From Locusta migratoria (Eukaryota; Arthropoda; Insecta; Orthoptera; Acrididae): a stretch of DNA of 64,000 bases. The stretch lies in contig CM048744.1 in the NCBI GenBank assembly GCA_026315105.1, positions 314,037,270 through 314,101,269 on the forward strand, read 5' to 3'. The position numbers and the translations under genes are program-made. Shown here piece after piece: positions 31,009 to 42,798 of this stretch (the first letter of the stretch is position 1; each line of letters opens with the position of its first letter). The notes under the pieces were generated by a model. The model made no database searches. It saw nothing but the letters and a program-made list of their open reading frames with translations, and was not told where the DNA came from.

Positions 31009-33355
31009 AATCGAATATTAGCCCTCTTACTCATGCCGCCACTTCGTTTTCCGCCACCATTTCTTGTTTGATACACTCAGCATCAGTAGGCCACTCAACT
31101 TTGCCGTCACTACAGCATCGTTCTCCGCGGACGTTGTGTGACCAGTGTGAGGTTCAGTTCTGGAGGTTAGTTCTGAGGAGAAGGAATGATATCCCGAATG
31201 AAGTCTTCTGCGGTAGCTGCGATTGCTGCACCAATTTTAGGGGTTGTTTCCGCGTTTGCTCTTAGGGCTTTAGCAAATCCCCAAGCTTCAAACGCACTTG
31301 GGTTACATGGGGAGATACCCATACAGGAAAATCCACTCACAGCTAAGAGGACTAACAACGTTGACATCAGTGCTTCGCCTAAATCCCATAGGAATGAACT
31401 TTGCCCTGTTTAAGATTGGAATTTCTTTGCTGTCATGTTATTGCCAACTGAAAGTATTGTGTTTTGAGGGCCTTCAAAAGACATCTGTCCAACGGCTATA
31501 GGACATGGGCGGTGGGCGGCGTAAACACATCATTTCTATTCCATTCTCCTGGCAGAATTCCGGTGCTGATAGAGAAAAATAACACTTATCCTGCCACTAT
31601 CCTTCTTGAAAAAGTATGAACCATTTCAAAAAGTTTTCCTCCTTTACCTAGTATTCCGCCAGCTGTTCGTAAAGTCCCTTTCTTAGTTATTCATTTAGCA
31701 GAAAAGTAAAGTTCATTCCAATACTATTGTGAAGCTGTTTCCTAGTAAAGTAACAGATGGCAGCACAAGTAACCAGTGAGGCTTTAGGAGGACCACGTAT
31801 GTCTCGGATTACTTCAAGGTTTTCACCAACTGCAGGAAATCCCTATATAATACCAAGCCAATTTTACAAACTGTGCAATGACCAGTTGTGAACCTCTTAC
31901 CTTCTACAGTTAAGTAAATCTTGTGTAAATTTCTCAACTAAAATATAAAACGAAATGGATGTGTTAACTGGACAGGCAGCACTTCCGACAACAACAAATA
32001 CCGACAGACACCCCACTTTGTTGTTCTCACTGTAAATAAGATACAACAACAATAATCTAAATAACGATTGTTGCTCTGTGAGCGTCATAAGCTGTTATCG
32101 GTACTGTCAAGTGACTTTGTGAGAAGCAGAGAGATCATTCCCTTCATAGAAAAACGTTTTAAGTGACAGAAGGAAATAATGTCTTCCAGAAAACTTTAAA
32201 TTATATTTGTTATTGCAATAAAAAAACTAATGCTAACATGGTTTTAGAGCAAACAAAAGGTCAGCCAGTTCTGTTTATTAATGGCTTTAAGTATAAAATA
32301 CAGTTTGATTACTTTATCTAGATTAATAAATGTAACAAAGCTGAAAGTACTTGTTTTTTATCCTGATTTAAAAGTTTTTGGAGCATATGTAGCAAATGTT
32401 TGTGAATAAATGCATTAATATATTCATACTTTACTGTGCATGTAAATCGGAGCTGTTGTATGATACAATGACGTCTCTGAATTACATATAATTTCCCTCC
32501 AACGGTATTGCTATCTTCTTACTTTGTAAATGACGCAGATCACTGTATTTTCTTATGGTGAGTCTGACTCTAAGCATTGTTTCGTGAAATTCTGAGGGAT
32601 CGAAGTAAAAGAAGACCCTTTTAAGTGCTGCAGCGAAAAATGAAATTAAGAATTAGTACAAGATATTTGGGTCGACGAAGCACATTTAAAGAAAGAGTTG
32701 GTAATATCGGAGTACAGATGAGAACCTGGAATACCACTCCTCACGAACCAGCTTGGATTGATCTGTGTGGATTGAAGAAGTAACAGTTTCGCCGAAGAGC
32801 CTCCTTCAGCCCATTTCAGAAGGGATGATTGGGTGAGGGGAGAAGCGAAGGAGGTATATAATTAACTTTACAAAGTAAGAGTAAGCGCGAGAAGCCATTA
32901 CTTGTATTAGCCATCGGCTTGGCGTCTTCGTCGATATCGACCCCCCCCCGGGGGGGGGGGGGGAAGAAGAGGGCATGATGATAGTAGCAGCCGAAGGTAA
33001 ATATCTGATCCTTCTCAAACAACACATCAATTATAAATAGGAGGTGAATGTGACTTCTTAGCTGGTAATTGTTAGCAAAAGAAACAACAACACCTCAGCA
33101 TCGTAAGTTTCTTCAGCGATCGTGGAAGCGTTAATGGTCGTCGAACAAGCTTACGTCAGCTTCATAAAACAGAATTTGACTCATACGACAAAGAACAGCG
33201 TTGAAAGTTTTATACAGCCCAGTAAAGCGGCCTTTTCTGTCGATGTACCAATGAAAGGGTGCAGAGTTCAACTGTTTGCTCCGTAACCGAAACAGCTCCA
33301 TACGTAAAGATAGAAGAACATGGGAGTCAGAGTTTATTCAGAAGGTGGGCCATTA
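31009..33355. other. Long stretch without recognised features
   Basis: No element ends or domains were recognised. The frame 31186-31413 on the plus strand (75 residues, SSAVAAIAAPILGVVSAFAL near its start) has a hydrophobic stretch but no known family. A C9G14 run lies at 32941-32963. Confidence 0.4.
32941..32963. repeat. C9G14 homopolymer palindrome
   Basis: Nine C directly followed by fourteen G. The two runs can pair with each other without a loop, and the G run alone could form a quadruplex. Confidence 0.95.
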
Positions 33356-33366
33356 CACTGCACCAT

Positions 33367-33552
33367 TCAAAAATGTTCAAATGTTTGGAAATCTATCGGA
33401 CCAAACTGCGTGGTCATCAGTCCTTAGCTTACGAACTACTTACACTAAGGTAAACTAACCTACGGTCATGCCCCAGGGATGACTCGAACCTCCGACGGCG
33501 AGCAATCACGCGCTCCGCAACGAGGCGCCTTAGACCGTCGGCTACTCCACCG
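33367..33552 (-). mobile_element. SINE family B
   Basis: An exact 11-bp TSD 'cactgcaccat' is at 33356-33366 and 33553-33563. B box (complement of 'ggttcgagtca') near 33488. Confidence 0.95.
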
Positions 33553-33563
33553 CACTGCACCAT

Positions 33564-34422
33564 GCCATTTGGCTTTTATTTACTGCTGTAGGCAGTGTTA
33601 ATCACTAAGCTATATCGTCTTAAAATTGAGAAGATCCGATGACGGATGTAAACAGGACATGTAATCAGCAGATAAACCATTTTAAATATTATCGACATGA
33701 TGATGAGATTGATATTAACATACAATTATATGTTAAACGAGAAAGGTACATTGCGACAACCGTTTGAAACACTTTTCTGTGCTTCCAGTTCTATTTCACT
33801 CGTTGTAATGTATGGTTTGAAATGCACCGAACAGTAAGCTACCCACTATCGAACGTCTTAAATAAATTAAGTACATATACTTGACAAAGAATGTCATTTT
33901 AAAACGACTGGTACGAATTAAGGAAAGGTTAATGTTTCATAAGAAAGCTAAAATGCTGTAGTACCACGTGTCAAAAAATCAGATCTTTAAACGGTATGCT
34001 GTTTTCAAATTAGAGCGAGAAGCGTTATGAAACTAAAAACTCACGCATGATGAAAATTAGGCATTTTCGATTTTCAGAAGCAACGGAAAACATCTAAGGA
34101 AAAATAAATTGATACAACGATGTCGGATGGTCGTATATACCGTCAACAGCGTTTACAGAATGAACATCGGAAAAGTGATTTCCCCCTTTTCCCTGCCCGG
34201 CTCGGTCGGGAGTGGTCATCCCCGCGCGGCTCATTGTATATAAATATTTTACCCACTCCCAATATTTTGAGTGGGTAGCCTACAGCTACCGCAGTACGCA
34301 CTTCAACCGCCGGGCCTGAATAGTGGACTTGTGCGACACGGATGTTACACCACAACACACACACAAAATTGCATACACTGAAAAGACGTGTCAGTGACAC
34401 GACGGACAGTTCATAATTTGCG

Positions 34423-34470
<48 letters not shown>

Positions 34471-34875
34471 GCTCGAAGGAAATTGCGACCCGTATTTGTC
34501 AAGTCGTAGGCCATCATTACTACCACATGACCACGATGACAGGGCTGTCATTACTTCCTCATGTTGGACATCCTGAGCATGGACCGTAAATCATTTCCAC
34601 TGCGCTTTTTTTTTTCTCATTTTCTTTTTTTTTCAGTTCCCTTTTATAAGGGGGGGGGGATGTTTCTCTAGTACGCAGATAATGTCTGTAACGCGGACCA
34701 GCGCGGTGCACTCACCTTGCAGGCAGTGAAGAAATATTTCACCCTCAGTGTTTGGCCCGAAAGGAGAAGAGAGGAAGTGGTCTGGACAGCCAGACAATCA
34801 ACCAATGTCCCCGATTAAAATCGAAACATCTTCGAGGTGAAGGTAAACTTCCTTAGGCCCATTGGTACTACTGAG
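33564..34875. other. Non-coding DNA with a (TA)n tract at 34425-34467
   Basis: No coding motif was recognised. A moderately GC-rich patch with 'tatataaatatttt' lies near 34235, which resembles a TATA element, but no gene follows that I can identify. (TA)n at 34425-34467; a G10 run near 34649. Confidence 0.4.
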
Positions 34876-35605
34876 TAGTCTACATCTACACCTACATCCA
34901 CCGTAAGGTGCGTGGCGGAAGCACAGTGTACCACTACTAGGCATTTCCTTTCCTATTCCACTTCCAAATAAACGAGGAAATAAAGAATGCCGATATGCCT
35001 CCGTTCGAGCCCTAATTTCTTTTGTCTTTGTGATCACTAGGCGGAATGTAAGTATGTGGCAGCAAGATCGTACTAAACTCAGCTTCAAATTCCGGCTCTC
35101 TAAATTTCCTCAACAGAATTTCACGAAAAGAACGTCGTCTTTCCTCCAGCTATCCCCAATAGAGTTGCCGGAGCATTTCCGTGACAACCCACCAGTAACA
35201 AACCAAGCTTCTCGCCTCTGAACTGCCTCTATGTCTTCCTTTAAACTGATCTGCTGCGGCTCCCAAACACTTGAGCAATACTTTCAAGACGTGGTCGTAC
35301 AAGCGTTTTATACGCAGTCTCCTTTACAGATGAAGTACATCGTCCCGAAATTCTCCCAATTAACCGAAGTCGGCTGTCTGCCTTACTCACAAATGACTTT
35401 ACATGTTTGTTCCATTTCATATCGCTCTGCAATGTTACGCCTAGATATTTGAACGACGCGACTGCATCAAGATGCTCACTACTAATGCTGTATTCGTATA
35501 TTATGGGATTGTTTTTCCTACTCATGCGCATCACATTACATTTTTCTACATTGAGAGCTAGGTGCCGTTCTTTGCGTCAACTAGAAATTTTGTCTGAGTC
35601 ATCCT
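34876..35605 (-). mobile_element. LINE 3' fragment (TAGATG tail), separate subfamily
   Basis: The 3' end 'gtctacatctacacctacat' is followed by 'ccgtaaggtgcgtggcggaa', a different 3'-UTR from the copies at 9975 and 12820 but the same as that at 9060-9105. Minus-strand frame 35241-35534 reads YLGVTLQSDMKWNKHVKSF, SKADSRLRLIGRISGRCTS and KTLVRPRLE, the RT C-terminal region. Catalytic motifs are absent. Confidence 0.85.
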
Positions 35606-36351
35606 GTTCATCAAGAACAGGATTTACTCTCTTCCCTCTCTCATCACCGTACAGGATAAACATGACCATATTACAAGACACCTATTAAAGTCATCGCCAC
35701 TGAACAAATGAAGTTAATACAAATGTGTCCGATACACAGGATTTGATTTGGAAACATCCAGATTCTTTAATGGTGTGTCCATCCCACGCCTTAATGACAG
35801 CTTGAAATTTGCGGGTGACACTTTCAGTTAGGTGCCTCAAGAAATGGAACCAAACCATTTAATAATTTTGGACGCTGAAATCTGAAGTCGATGCTTTATC
35901 TCAGCCAAGAAAGTTCCCTTGTATTCAGCTTGGGTTCCTGTAGTGGCTGTCAATGTCAGAGGTTATTGCTGAATAAAATGTTCTATGTTTCCAAGGAGCG
36001 TATTTATAAGTAAAGCTTGAAACGACGCGGATTTAAACGGACAACACTTAATTCATGTGCTGATGAATGTTCGTCTCTATCATCACACTTATAAAGGAGT
36101 TTTCAGTTGAAAACATACGAAGTGTGGCGAAAACGTACGAAGCCTTCCTGTATTCCTCTTGTGTATTTTACACATATTATGTGTTTGAACGTGCACGGCA
36201 TGAATGGTGTTAATGTTGTTAAGTATTGCAGACAACAGCATCCAAAAAATTAACCCAATTCACAGTATAAGCAATCTCATAGCGTTACCCAGCTTCCCAT
36301 TAGAAACGTAAACACTATAATGTAGATATTTATGTAAACCGTCTATGCAAG
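35606..36351. other. Non-coding DNA, nothing recognised
   Basis: 35780-35860 ('gtccatcccacgccttaatg') has the flavour of a transposon end, but no partner was found. Confidence 0.35.
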
Positions 36352-37062
36352 TGAATAATAAAAGATTTATATTGCCATATGCAGTTCGCCTTTATTTGTA
36401 AGGCTTCTTCAGTGGCCTATAATATATGCATGATTATGTTTTACAATATTTCGTTTTTTTATGTTCTGAGTATTTTAGATCATAAACAGTTCTGGCACGT
36501 TATCTAAAGGTTAGTTAACGATATTTGGATGTTATTACTTACAGTTTTTGTGGATGGCGGTGTACATGTAGTCCTGAGTGGTCGCTTTAGGTTGTTTTGT
36601 TTTCGTATTTTATTGAAATGTTCAAATGTTTGTAAATCTATCGTACCCAACTGCATGGTTGTTAGTCCGTAGCTTACAAACTACTTAAACTAAGGTAAAG
36701 TAACCTAAACAACACATACACCTATGCCCGAACCTCGAACCTCAGACGGCGAACGGCCGTGCGCACCGTAGCGCGGCGCCTCAATGTGCACCGCTAATCC
36801 ACTGCGGCCGCCTTTTATTCCATTGGCGTTTTCGTATTAGTACTTCACCACTAGGCACATACTATTTTGTTTGTGTCGTATCTTCGTTTCGGGTGGTGTT
36901 AGATAACGCGCCAGAACTGTTTACAACCTGAAATACTAAATACGTAAAAAAGCAAATTATTGTGGAACATAACCATGTATATATTAGAGGGCTCTCAATA
37001 TACCTTACAAATAAAGGCGAAATGCATATGGCAATATAAAACATTTATTATTCAGTTTCACA
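36352..37062. mobile_element. Fold-back element with ~160-bp arms, split by a SINE
   Basis: The left arm (36352-36512), starting 'gaataataaaagatttatat', is matched in inverse complement by the right arm (36900-37062), with 'ttgccatatgca' and 'cctttatttgtaagg' conserved in both. The arms differ by roughly one base in seven. No coding motif. A B-type SINE sits in the spacer (36615-36811). Confidence 0.8.
36615..36811 (-). mobile_element. SINE family B, diverged
   Basis: The 3' module is at the left ('gaaatgttcaaatgtttgta') and the head at the right ('ccactgcggccgcc'). The B box region reads 'cctcgaacctc'. Flanks share 'ttttatt', a weak TSD. Confidence 0.8.
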
Positions 37063-37258
37063 CATGAATGACATAAATATCTACATTATAATATTAAAAA
37101 GTCACAGTGGGAAGACAATAAAAAGGAACTGACAATGAACATAAACATTGTTTGCAAATATAGTGGTGAAATTGTTACCTTGAAGACGCAATGCAAGTGA
37201 GATTACGTGAACATCGACCGAAACCCGCCATGGTCTAAATAAACAAATATTATGGGGG

Positions 37259-37456
37259 GCCGGCCGCGGTGGCCGCGGGGACTGAGGCGCTTCAGTCACG
37301 GTCTGCACGGCCACTACGGTCGGGGGTTCGAATCCCCCCTCGGGCATGGATATTTGTGCCGTCCTAGTTCGTAAGTAGTTCATAAGTAGTTTGTAAGTTT
37401 AGGGACTGATGACACCGTAATGAAGTCCCATAAACTTTACAAACATTTGAACATTT
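37259..37456 (+). mobile_element. SINE family A
   Basis: Full-length copy with 11-bp TSD 'tattatggggg' (37248-37258 and 37457-37467), inserted at the truncated 5' end of the LINE. Confidence 0.95.
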
Positions 37457-38441
37457 TATTATGGGGGTGATAATAGACGACAAACTAAATTGGGCTGAGC
37501 ACACAGCCGCCGTGTGTAGGAAGGCATCAGCATCTCTTCATGCCCTACAGAGATATAAGAAGTTTTTTTCCTCTCGATCTTAAAAAGAAACTTATACAAA
37601 CACCTGTAACTCCAATTATTGACTACAGTGATGTTATCTTGCAAGGTCTTTCTTGGGATCTGGAACTAATCATGAATGCCTGCGTTCGATATATATATGT
37701 AACATCCGTCTCTTTGATCACATTTCACCATCTTATAAGCAACTATCCTGTCTCCGTGCTGACAAGCGCAGAGATTTTCATACACTTTGTTTCTTCTACT
37801 CTCTTATCAACGTACGCTGTTCCTCATATCTTTCCTCGACCTTAACACTCTTATTTGATCAACATAACAGTACTGCTCGTTCCTGTCAGAGCAAAACCCT
37901 TTCTGTCCCTATCCATCACTCAGCCGATTTCTCAAAATCCTTTTCAGTAGCAGGAATCAGGCTCTGAAACAGTCTACCTCAGTATATCAGAGAACTGAAT
38001 AACACTGCCAGCTTCAAACGACAGTTAATGGATTATCTACTAAAGCAATAATTATGTCAGTCTTTATTACCCTACGGTACAGGTACGTCACATCCATTCC
38101 TCCTCCCGAATATTCTCCGACTGCCATTGCTCTCGCCAGGTACAGCTTTCGCAACTTCCTTCTCTCAGAATTCGCCATGCCTTAACCAGTCTCGATATAT
38201 TCAAAAGTACATCTTGTATCTGCTAATATCAATGTTGTTACTTCTATTATTACACCAGCAGCAGCAGAATTTATCTCAGTGGTACCGCTAGTATTAATCG
38301 TATTAGAGTTAATACCTTTTATTTATATCCTTTTACATGTAATCAACCTGTATAAATTATGTTATTAATTGTTTATCTGTAAAAATCATTGTCATGTTTT
38401 AGGTAACTCACATTTAAAGAAATACTGTATGTGTAAAACCC

Positions 38442-38649
38442 CGCCGGCCGCGGTGGCCGAGGGGACTAAGGCGCTCCAGTCACGGTCTGCACGGCCACTA
38501 CGGTCGGGGGTTCGAATCCCCCCTCGGGCTTGGATATTTGTGCCGTCCTAGTTCGTAAGTAGTTCATAAGTAGTTTGTAAGTTTAGGGACTGATGACCCT
38601 GTAGTTAAGTCCCATAGACTATACAAACATTTGAATTTTTGAATTTTTT
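38442..38649 (+). mobile_element. SINE family A in the LINE 3' UTR
   Basis: 10-bp TSD 'tgtaaaaccc' (38432-38441 and 38650-38659). The tail is extended ('tgaatttttgaattttttt'). Confidence 0.95.
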
Positions 38650-38879
38650 TGTAAAACCCTGGTCCGATGTAAGAGAGGGCCTAATGGCCCTAATCTGATC
38701 AGGCTAAATAAACAAATAAATAAATAATTAATAAATATACCATACATGTGCCTGGTTGGTGTTTTCAATTATAAATATCAGGTGTACTAATTTTATGTGT
38801 CAGTGCAATTTCACGACAGATTATCTCTCGAGAAATACGAGTAAAATCATAAAATCTATTTGGAGTGACGTTTGCACGT

Positions 38880-39240
38880 AGGTTTCAGCCTGTGTAGCGT
38901 GTTGGCCGTGGTGGCTGCGCCTGGTGCCACGTAGCGGCATCGCGAGGCGGATGCGCTGTGAACAGCAAGTCCCCGGCTGCGCCTCGGGTTGCGGAAGAAG
39001 CGGACTTCCGGGCTGTTCTTCCGGTGCGGCGCGGCGCAGCAAAACACGGCCTGAATGGGCTGTAACGAAGCACCAGGGGGTGGAGGGTGGAGGGTAGTGC
39101 CGGCGCCACGGCAGCGATCCGGGGGCTACACACAGCGGCCAATCCTGCTGTAGGGGGCGCTGATTCTCCAAAGCCTCGCCTCCGGTCAGCTTAGCTGTCA
39201 GGCTAGGCGGAAACGGCGTTCCAAGCGTCGCGTCGAATCA
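38880..39240. other. GC-rich island, function unknown
   Basis: High-GC block with overlapping frames on both strands and no recognised domain. Similar in length and composition to 22590-22975 and 51690-52020, but I do not see direct sequence identity among the three. Confidence 0.4.
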
Positions 39241-39530
39241 GAGCACATTTTCACGACTACTTGAATAGGGGGACGAAGAACTGAATAGTCTGTCAACTGT
39301 ACACGATGTCATCCAGAAGGAGGAGGGCAGGAACATAATTTTCGTCCCATAGAATGACGAAGTCGTTAGAGGCGGAGGGCAAGAAAGAGAAGATGACAGT
39401 GATGGCAAAGCGCTGTGCAGATTGAAGGAACTTTCATGCACATTGCTATAGTCCGTTCACCGAAACGAGAGACAGACTGTAAACAGACCGGTACGTGTGA
39501 CCAGGGGTGTACAAAAACGGCTCGCTCGCT

Positions 39531-39729
39531 GCCGGCCACGGTGGCCGATGGGACTGAGGCGCTCCAGTCACGGTCTGCACGGCCGCTTCGGTCGGGGGTT
39601 CGAATCCCCCCTCGGGCATGGATATTTGTGCCGTCCTTAGTCTTAGGTAGGTCATAAGTAGTTTGTAAGCTTAGGGACTGATGACCCCGTAGTTAAGTCC
39701 CATAAGTTCTACAAACATTTGAACATTTT
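39531..39729 (+). mobile_element. SINE family A in element X's left repeat
   Basis: Perfect 12-bp TSD 'ggctcgctcgct' (39519-39530 and 39730-39741). Confidence 0.95.
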
Positions 39730-39750
39730 GGCTCGCTCGCTCAATGTCGC

Positions 39751-39926
39751 ACAAATGTTTGTAAATCTATCGGACCAAACTGCGTGGTCATCAGTCCGTA
39801 GCTTACAATCTACTTAAACTAAGATAAACTAATCTAAGGACAAACACACTCACACCCATGCCCCAGGGAGGACTCGAACCTCCGACGGCGAGACGCTTTA
39901 GACCGCACGGTTACTCTACCGCGGCA
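39751..39926 (-). mobile_element. SINE family B in element X's left repeat
   Basis: Perfect 11-bp TSD 'ctcaatgtcgc' (39740-39750 and 39927-39937). About 20 bases of the head/variable region are deleted between 'gacggcgag' and 'acgctttagacc'. Confidence 0.95.
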
Positions 39927-39992
39927 CTCAATGTCGCCACCTATGTATCAGTCGATGTGGTTCCATGTTGTAATGGAACAGGGAGTGCGGTT

Positions 39993-40225
39993 GTTAACTT
40001 ACCCACCAACAGCCGTAAAGTTTATGTTGTTTTATTGTCACAACAGGTTTCGGTATTACATTAATTCTTCTTTATATTTTGTATGGCAAGGGTACAGAAT
40101 GATGTTATAGATACAACACTGATTTTGCAACTTAATTTGTATAGGGCCTGAAGATGGTTTTAATGCAATACCTAAACCGTTCGTTAAATAAAATAACATA
40201 AACCTTACGGCTGTTTGTGGATAAG
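39993..40225. mobile_element. Small fold-back element inside element X
   Basis: 'caacagccgtaaagtttatg' at about 40008 pairs with 'cataaaccttacggctgttt' near 40197-40216. Arms of about 75 bases surround a short spacer with 'gcctgaagatggttttaatg'. No coding potential. Confidence 0.7.
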
Positions 40226-41087
40226 TTAATAAGTTGGAATTAAATCCTCTGTATCACGTGTAAGGCAGTTATGGGTTTTGCTGTATTGCAGTGATATTAG
40301 ACGCCACAGATATTCAAAATTCATTTATTTTAATAATTCATAGAATCTCTAAAAATTGCCCAAATCTGCATTTTTGTTTACAACAATAAGAACTATCCCA
40401 ACAAAATACATTTCCTTGAAAGACATCAACACTTTCTGTAATCTTCTTGACGTGATGTTTTTTTTTGGACACTTCAAAGGGTGTATGGTCTTGTAATCAA
40501 TTACCTTATGATAAAGTAAAGAACGACCAACACCCGTAGATGCAGCTGTTTTTATAATAATATCTGTCAGGTATTGTTCTGGACACAACAGCTCCGTTTT
40601 ATCCACTTATTGCGTGGATACAGAACGTAGGATGACATAATGAGTTTACACTTGCGCGATACAGAGAAGAAAGAGAAAAAGAGATAGAATAAGAAAGCTT
40701 AATACTTACGCTACTCAGCAACTGGTCCTTTAAGATGAAATTTCTAGCCACCCTCTAATATCACCCCTCATAACACACACAAACGCTTGTCTCCTGAAAC
40801 GGATGCAGCGACATTGAGCGAGCGCCCCTGTTTTGTCCACCCCTGGTCACGCGCCTCGCTGTGTTTACAGTCCGTCTCTCGTTTAGGTGAAAGGAGTATA
40901 GTGCAGTAATTCCTGACCTGACGTCCACGGACAACAAGTTGTCCATAAGACCTAAGATGTGGTTCGCGAAACAATTAAAATTTCATTCATTTTCAATTAT
41001 CAGATCCTTGTTACATGGTCAGTCACACTGTGTTACCATGATAACATAACAATTTCACTGATGATAACAAAAGTGACTATGGTGATG

Positions 41088-41871
41088 TTGTTGTTGTGGT
41101 CTTCAGTCCGGAGACTGGTTTGATGCAGCTCACCGCAATACCCTATACTGAGCAAGCCTCTTCAACTCCACATAAGAACGGCAACCTACATCTGTCTGAA
41201 TCTGCTTATTGTATCCATCTCTTCGTCTTCCTCTGCGGATTTTACCCCACACACTCCCCTCCAACGCTAAATTCAAAATTCCTCGATGTCTAAGAATGTG
41301 TCCTACCAATCGATCTCTTCTTTTAGACAAGGTATGCTAGAAATTTCTTTTCTCCCCAATTCTGTTCAGTACCTCCTCATTAGTTACGCGATCCACCCAC
41401 CTAATCTTCAGCATTCTTCTGTAGCACCACATTTCAAAAGCCTCTATACTCTTCCTGTCCGCACTATTTATCGTCCATGTTTCACTCCCATACAAGGCAA
41501 CACCCCACACAAATGCCTTCAGAAACGACTTCCTTAGCCTTAAATCAATATTCGATGTTAACAAATTTCTCTTTTTCAAGAACGCTTTTCTACCCATTGC
41601 CATTCTGCATTTTATATCGTCTGTACTGCGACCATCATTTGTTATTTTACTGCCCAAGTAACAAAACTCATCTACCTCCTTTATTGTTTCGTTACCTAAT
41701 CTAATTCCTTCAGCATCACCTGATTTTCTTAGACTGCACTCCATTACCCTAGTTTTGCTCTTGTTAATCTTCATCTTATATGCACCTTTCAGCACACTGT
41801 CCATTCCGTTCAACTGCTCTTGCAGGTACTTTGCTGTCTCTGACAGAATTACTATGTTGTCGGCATACTAA
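41088..41871 (-). mobile_element. RTE-type LINE, second copy
   Basis: The 3' end has (GTT)n and 'cttcagtccggagactggtt', as at 5067. Minus-strand frames 41130-41330 and 41337-41813 encode the RT C-terminus (MKINKSKTRVMECSLRKSGD, YGSETWTINSADRKSIEAFE, MWCYRRMLKIRWVDRV). The copy is truncated exactly at the active site, whose remaining codons read Tyr-Ala-Asp-Asn instead of ADD. No TSD was found. Confidence 0.9.
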
Positions 41872-41897
41872 GTGAATAGCATAACAATATTCATGCC

Positions 41898-41899
<2 letters not shown>

Positions 41900-41945
<46 letters not shown>
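41900..41945. repeat. (TC)n microsatellite
   Basis: 23 TC units on the plus strand. Confidence 0.95.
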
Positions 41946-41947
<2 letters not shown>

Positions 41948-42517
41948 GGTATTGTGCACGTGCAACTCATGTACTACAGCTCACAGCGATGCCCAGAGGT
42001 GCCTCATATGGAGGGCATGCCAGAGTGCCCCCGAAGCTACAACACTAAGAACAATAGCTTCTTGGCAAGATCAGTATGTACCTTTTTATGATCAAGTATT
42101 TGCAACATCACTGCCGCTTCTCGCATCCTAAGTGCCATAGGTCCTTGCCTGTACAGACTCCTTCTACAATTCTCGTTTCCTCATTTCCCCTTGAGTACAA
42201 TTTATCCACTTTTGATGTGCTCTCCCTCGCTTATTTATCTGTGGTGGAATCTAGCTCCCTGCTTGCAACGGCATCCTCCACTGTTCCATACGTCGCAAAT
42301 ATCCATACCATTCAAATTTTTCATCATTAATTTCACTAATCATTTCATTTCTCACGTGATCAAACAATGTTAATTAGCAGAATCTTCTCAGTATGTCACC
42401 TCTGCAACAAGTACTTACCGATCTCAATTTTTATTTATCAACCACACGTCTTACCGATACGTCATGAGTGGTTCTATTATTGCCTTAAATATATTGTCTG
42501 TTTTGCAATTTATTATT
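41946..42517. other. Non-coding DNA, nothing recognised
   Basis: The frame 42076-42330 has no known domain. Confidence 0.4.
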
Positions 42518-42645
42518 TAAATGTTGAAATGTTTTTAAACTTATTGGACCAAACCACCATGGCCATCAATCCCTAGACTTACAAAATAATATAATTAGCA
42601 ATAAGGGCAAAATATGGCCGAGGAACGTCTCAAACCTCGGGCGGG
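42518..42645 (-). mobile_element. SINE fragment
   Basis: Diverged 3' module ('aaatgttgaaatgttttta', 'ccaaaccaccatggccatcaatcccta') and linker ('agcaataagggcaaaatatg'), with a remnant of the B-box region ('ctcaaacctcgg'). No TSD found. Confidence 0.65.
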
Positions 42646-42798
42646 ATAAGTTATTATTCCACAGTATTGGATGTACAGTTTTAATCACGTTCTTTCCTTT
42701 CCCTGTCTTCTTCCTCGTGTCCTTATCCCTCCCATCTTCACTAATTACACTCCAAAATGTTGATATTTACTCACATTTTTTATCTCCCCTCCCTTCAG

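Larger units (their letters stand above)
37250..38718 (+). mobile_element. LINE 3' fragment, second family (AAATAAA tail)
   Basis: After a SINE near its start, the frame reads GVIIDDKLNWAEHTAAVCRK (37463 on), ASLHALQRYKKF and later, in shifted frames, LIQTPVTPIIDYSDVIL, SYLSSTLTLLFDQHNSTARS and RLWNSLPQYIRELNNTASFK, the usual C-terminus of a Jockey/L2-like RT. It ends in a (TAAA/CAAA) tail near 38704-38730. 'ctaaataaacaaata' is found both at 37235-37249 and 38704-38718, a probable 15-bp TSD. The RT active site is not included. Confidence 0.8.
39446..40901. mobile_element. Terminal-inverted-repeat 'element X', copy 1
   Basis: The left end 'ctatagtccgttcaccgaaa' is matched in inverse complement at 40880-40901, and the repeat extends through 'cgagagac', 'actgtaaac', 'gaccaggggtg(t/g)acaaaa' and 'cgctcgctcaatgtcgc'. 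It is interrupted by two SINEs and a small fold-back. Without them it is about 0.85 kb. A minus-strand frame (40349-40606) contains AASTGVGRSLLYHKVI and HPLKCPKKN, which looks like the helix-turn-helix start of some IS630-type insect transposases. This is weak. TA adjoins both ends, so a Tc1/mariner-superfamily origin is possible; the superfamily is otherwise unknown. Confidence 0.65.

Noticed and set aside
31186..31413. 75-codon frame with a hydrophobic segment
   Set aside because: One short segment is not enough to call a membrane protein, and there is no neighbour evidence or homology I recognise.
34230..34260. TATA-box promoter ('tatataaatatttt')
   Set aside because: AT-rich motifs are expected by chance here and no gene follows.
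39500..39520. 'caggggtgtacaaa' as a hAT terminus
   Set aside because: The terminal repeat of element X continues outward beyond it in all copies, so it is internal sequence and not an element end.
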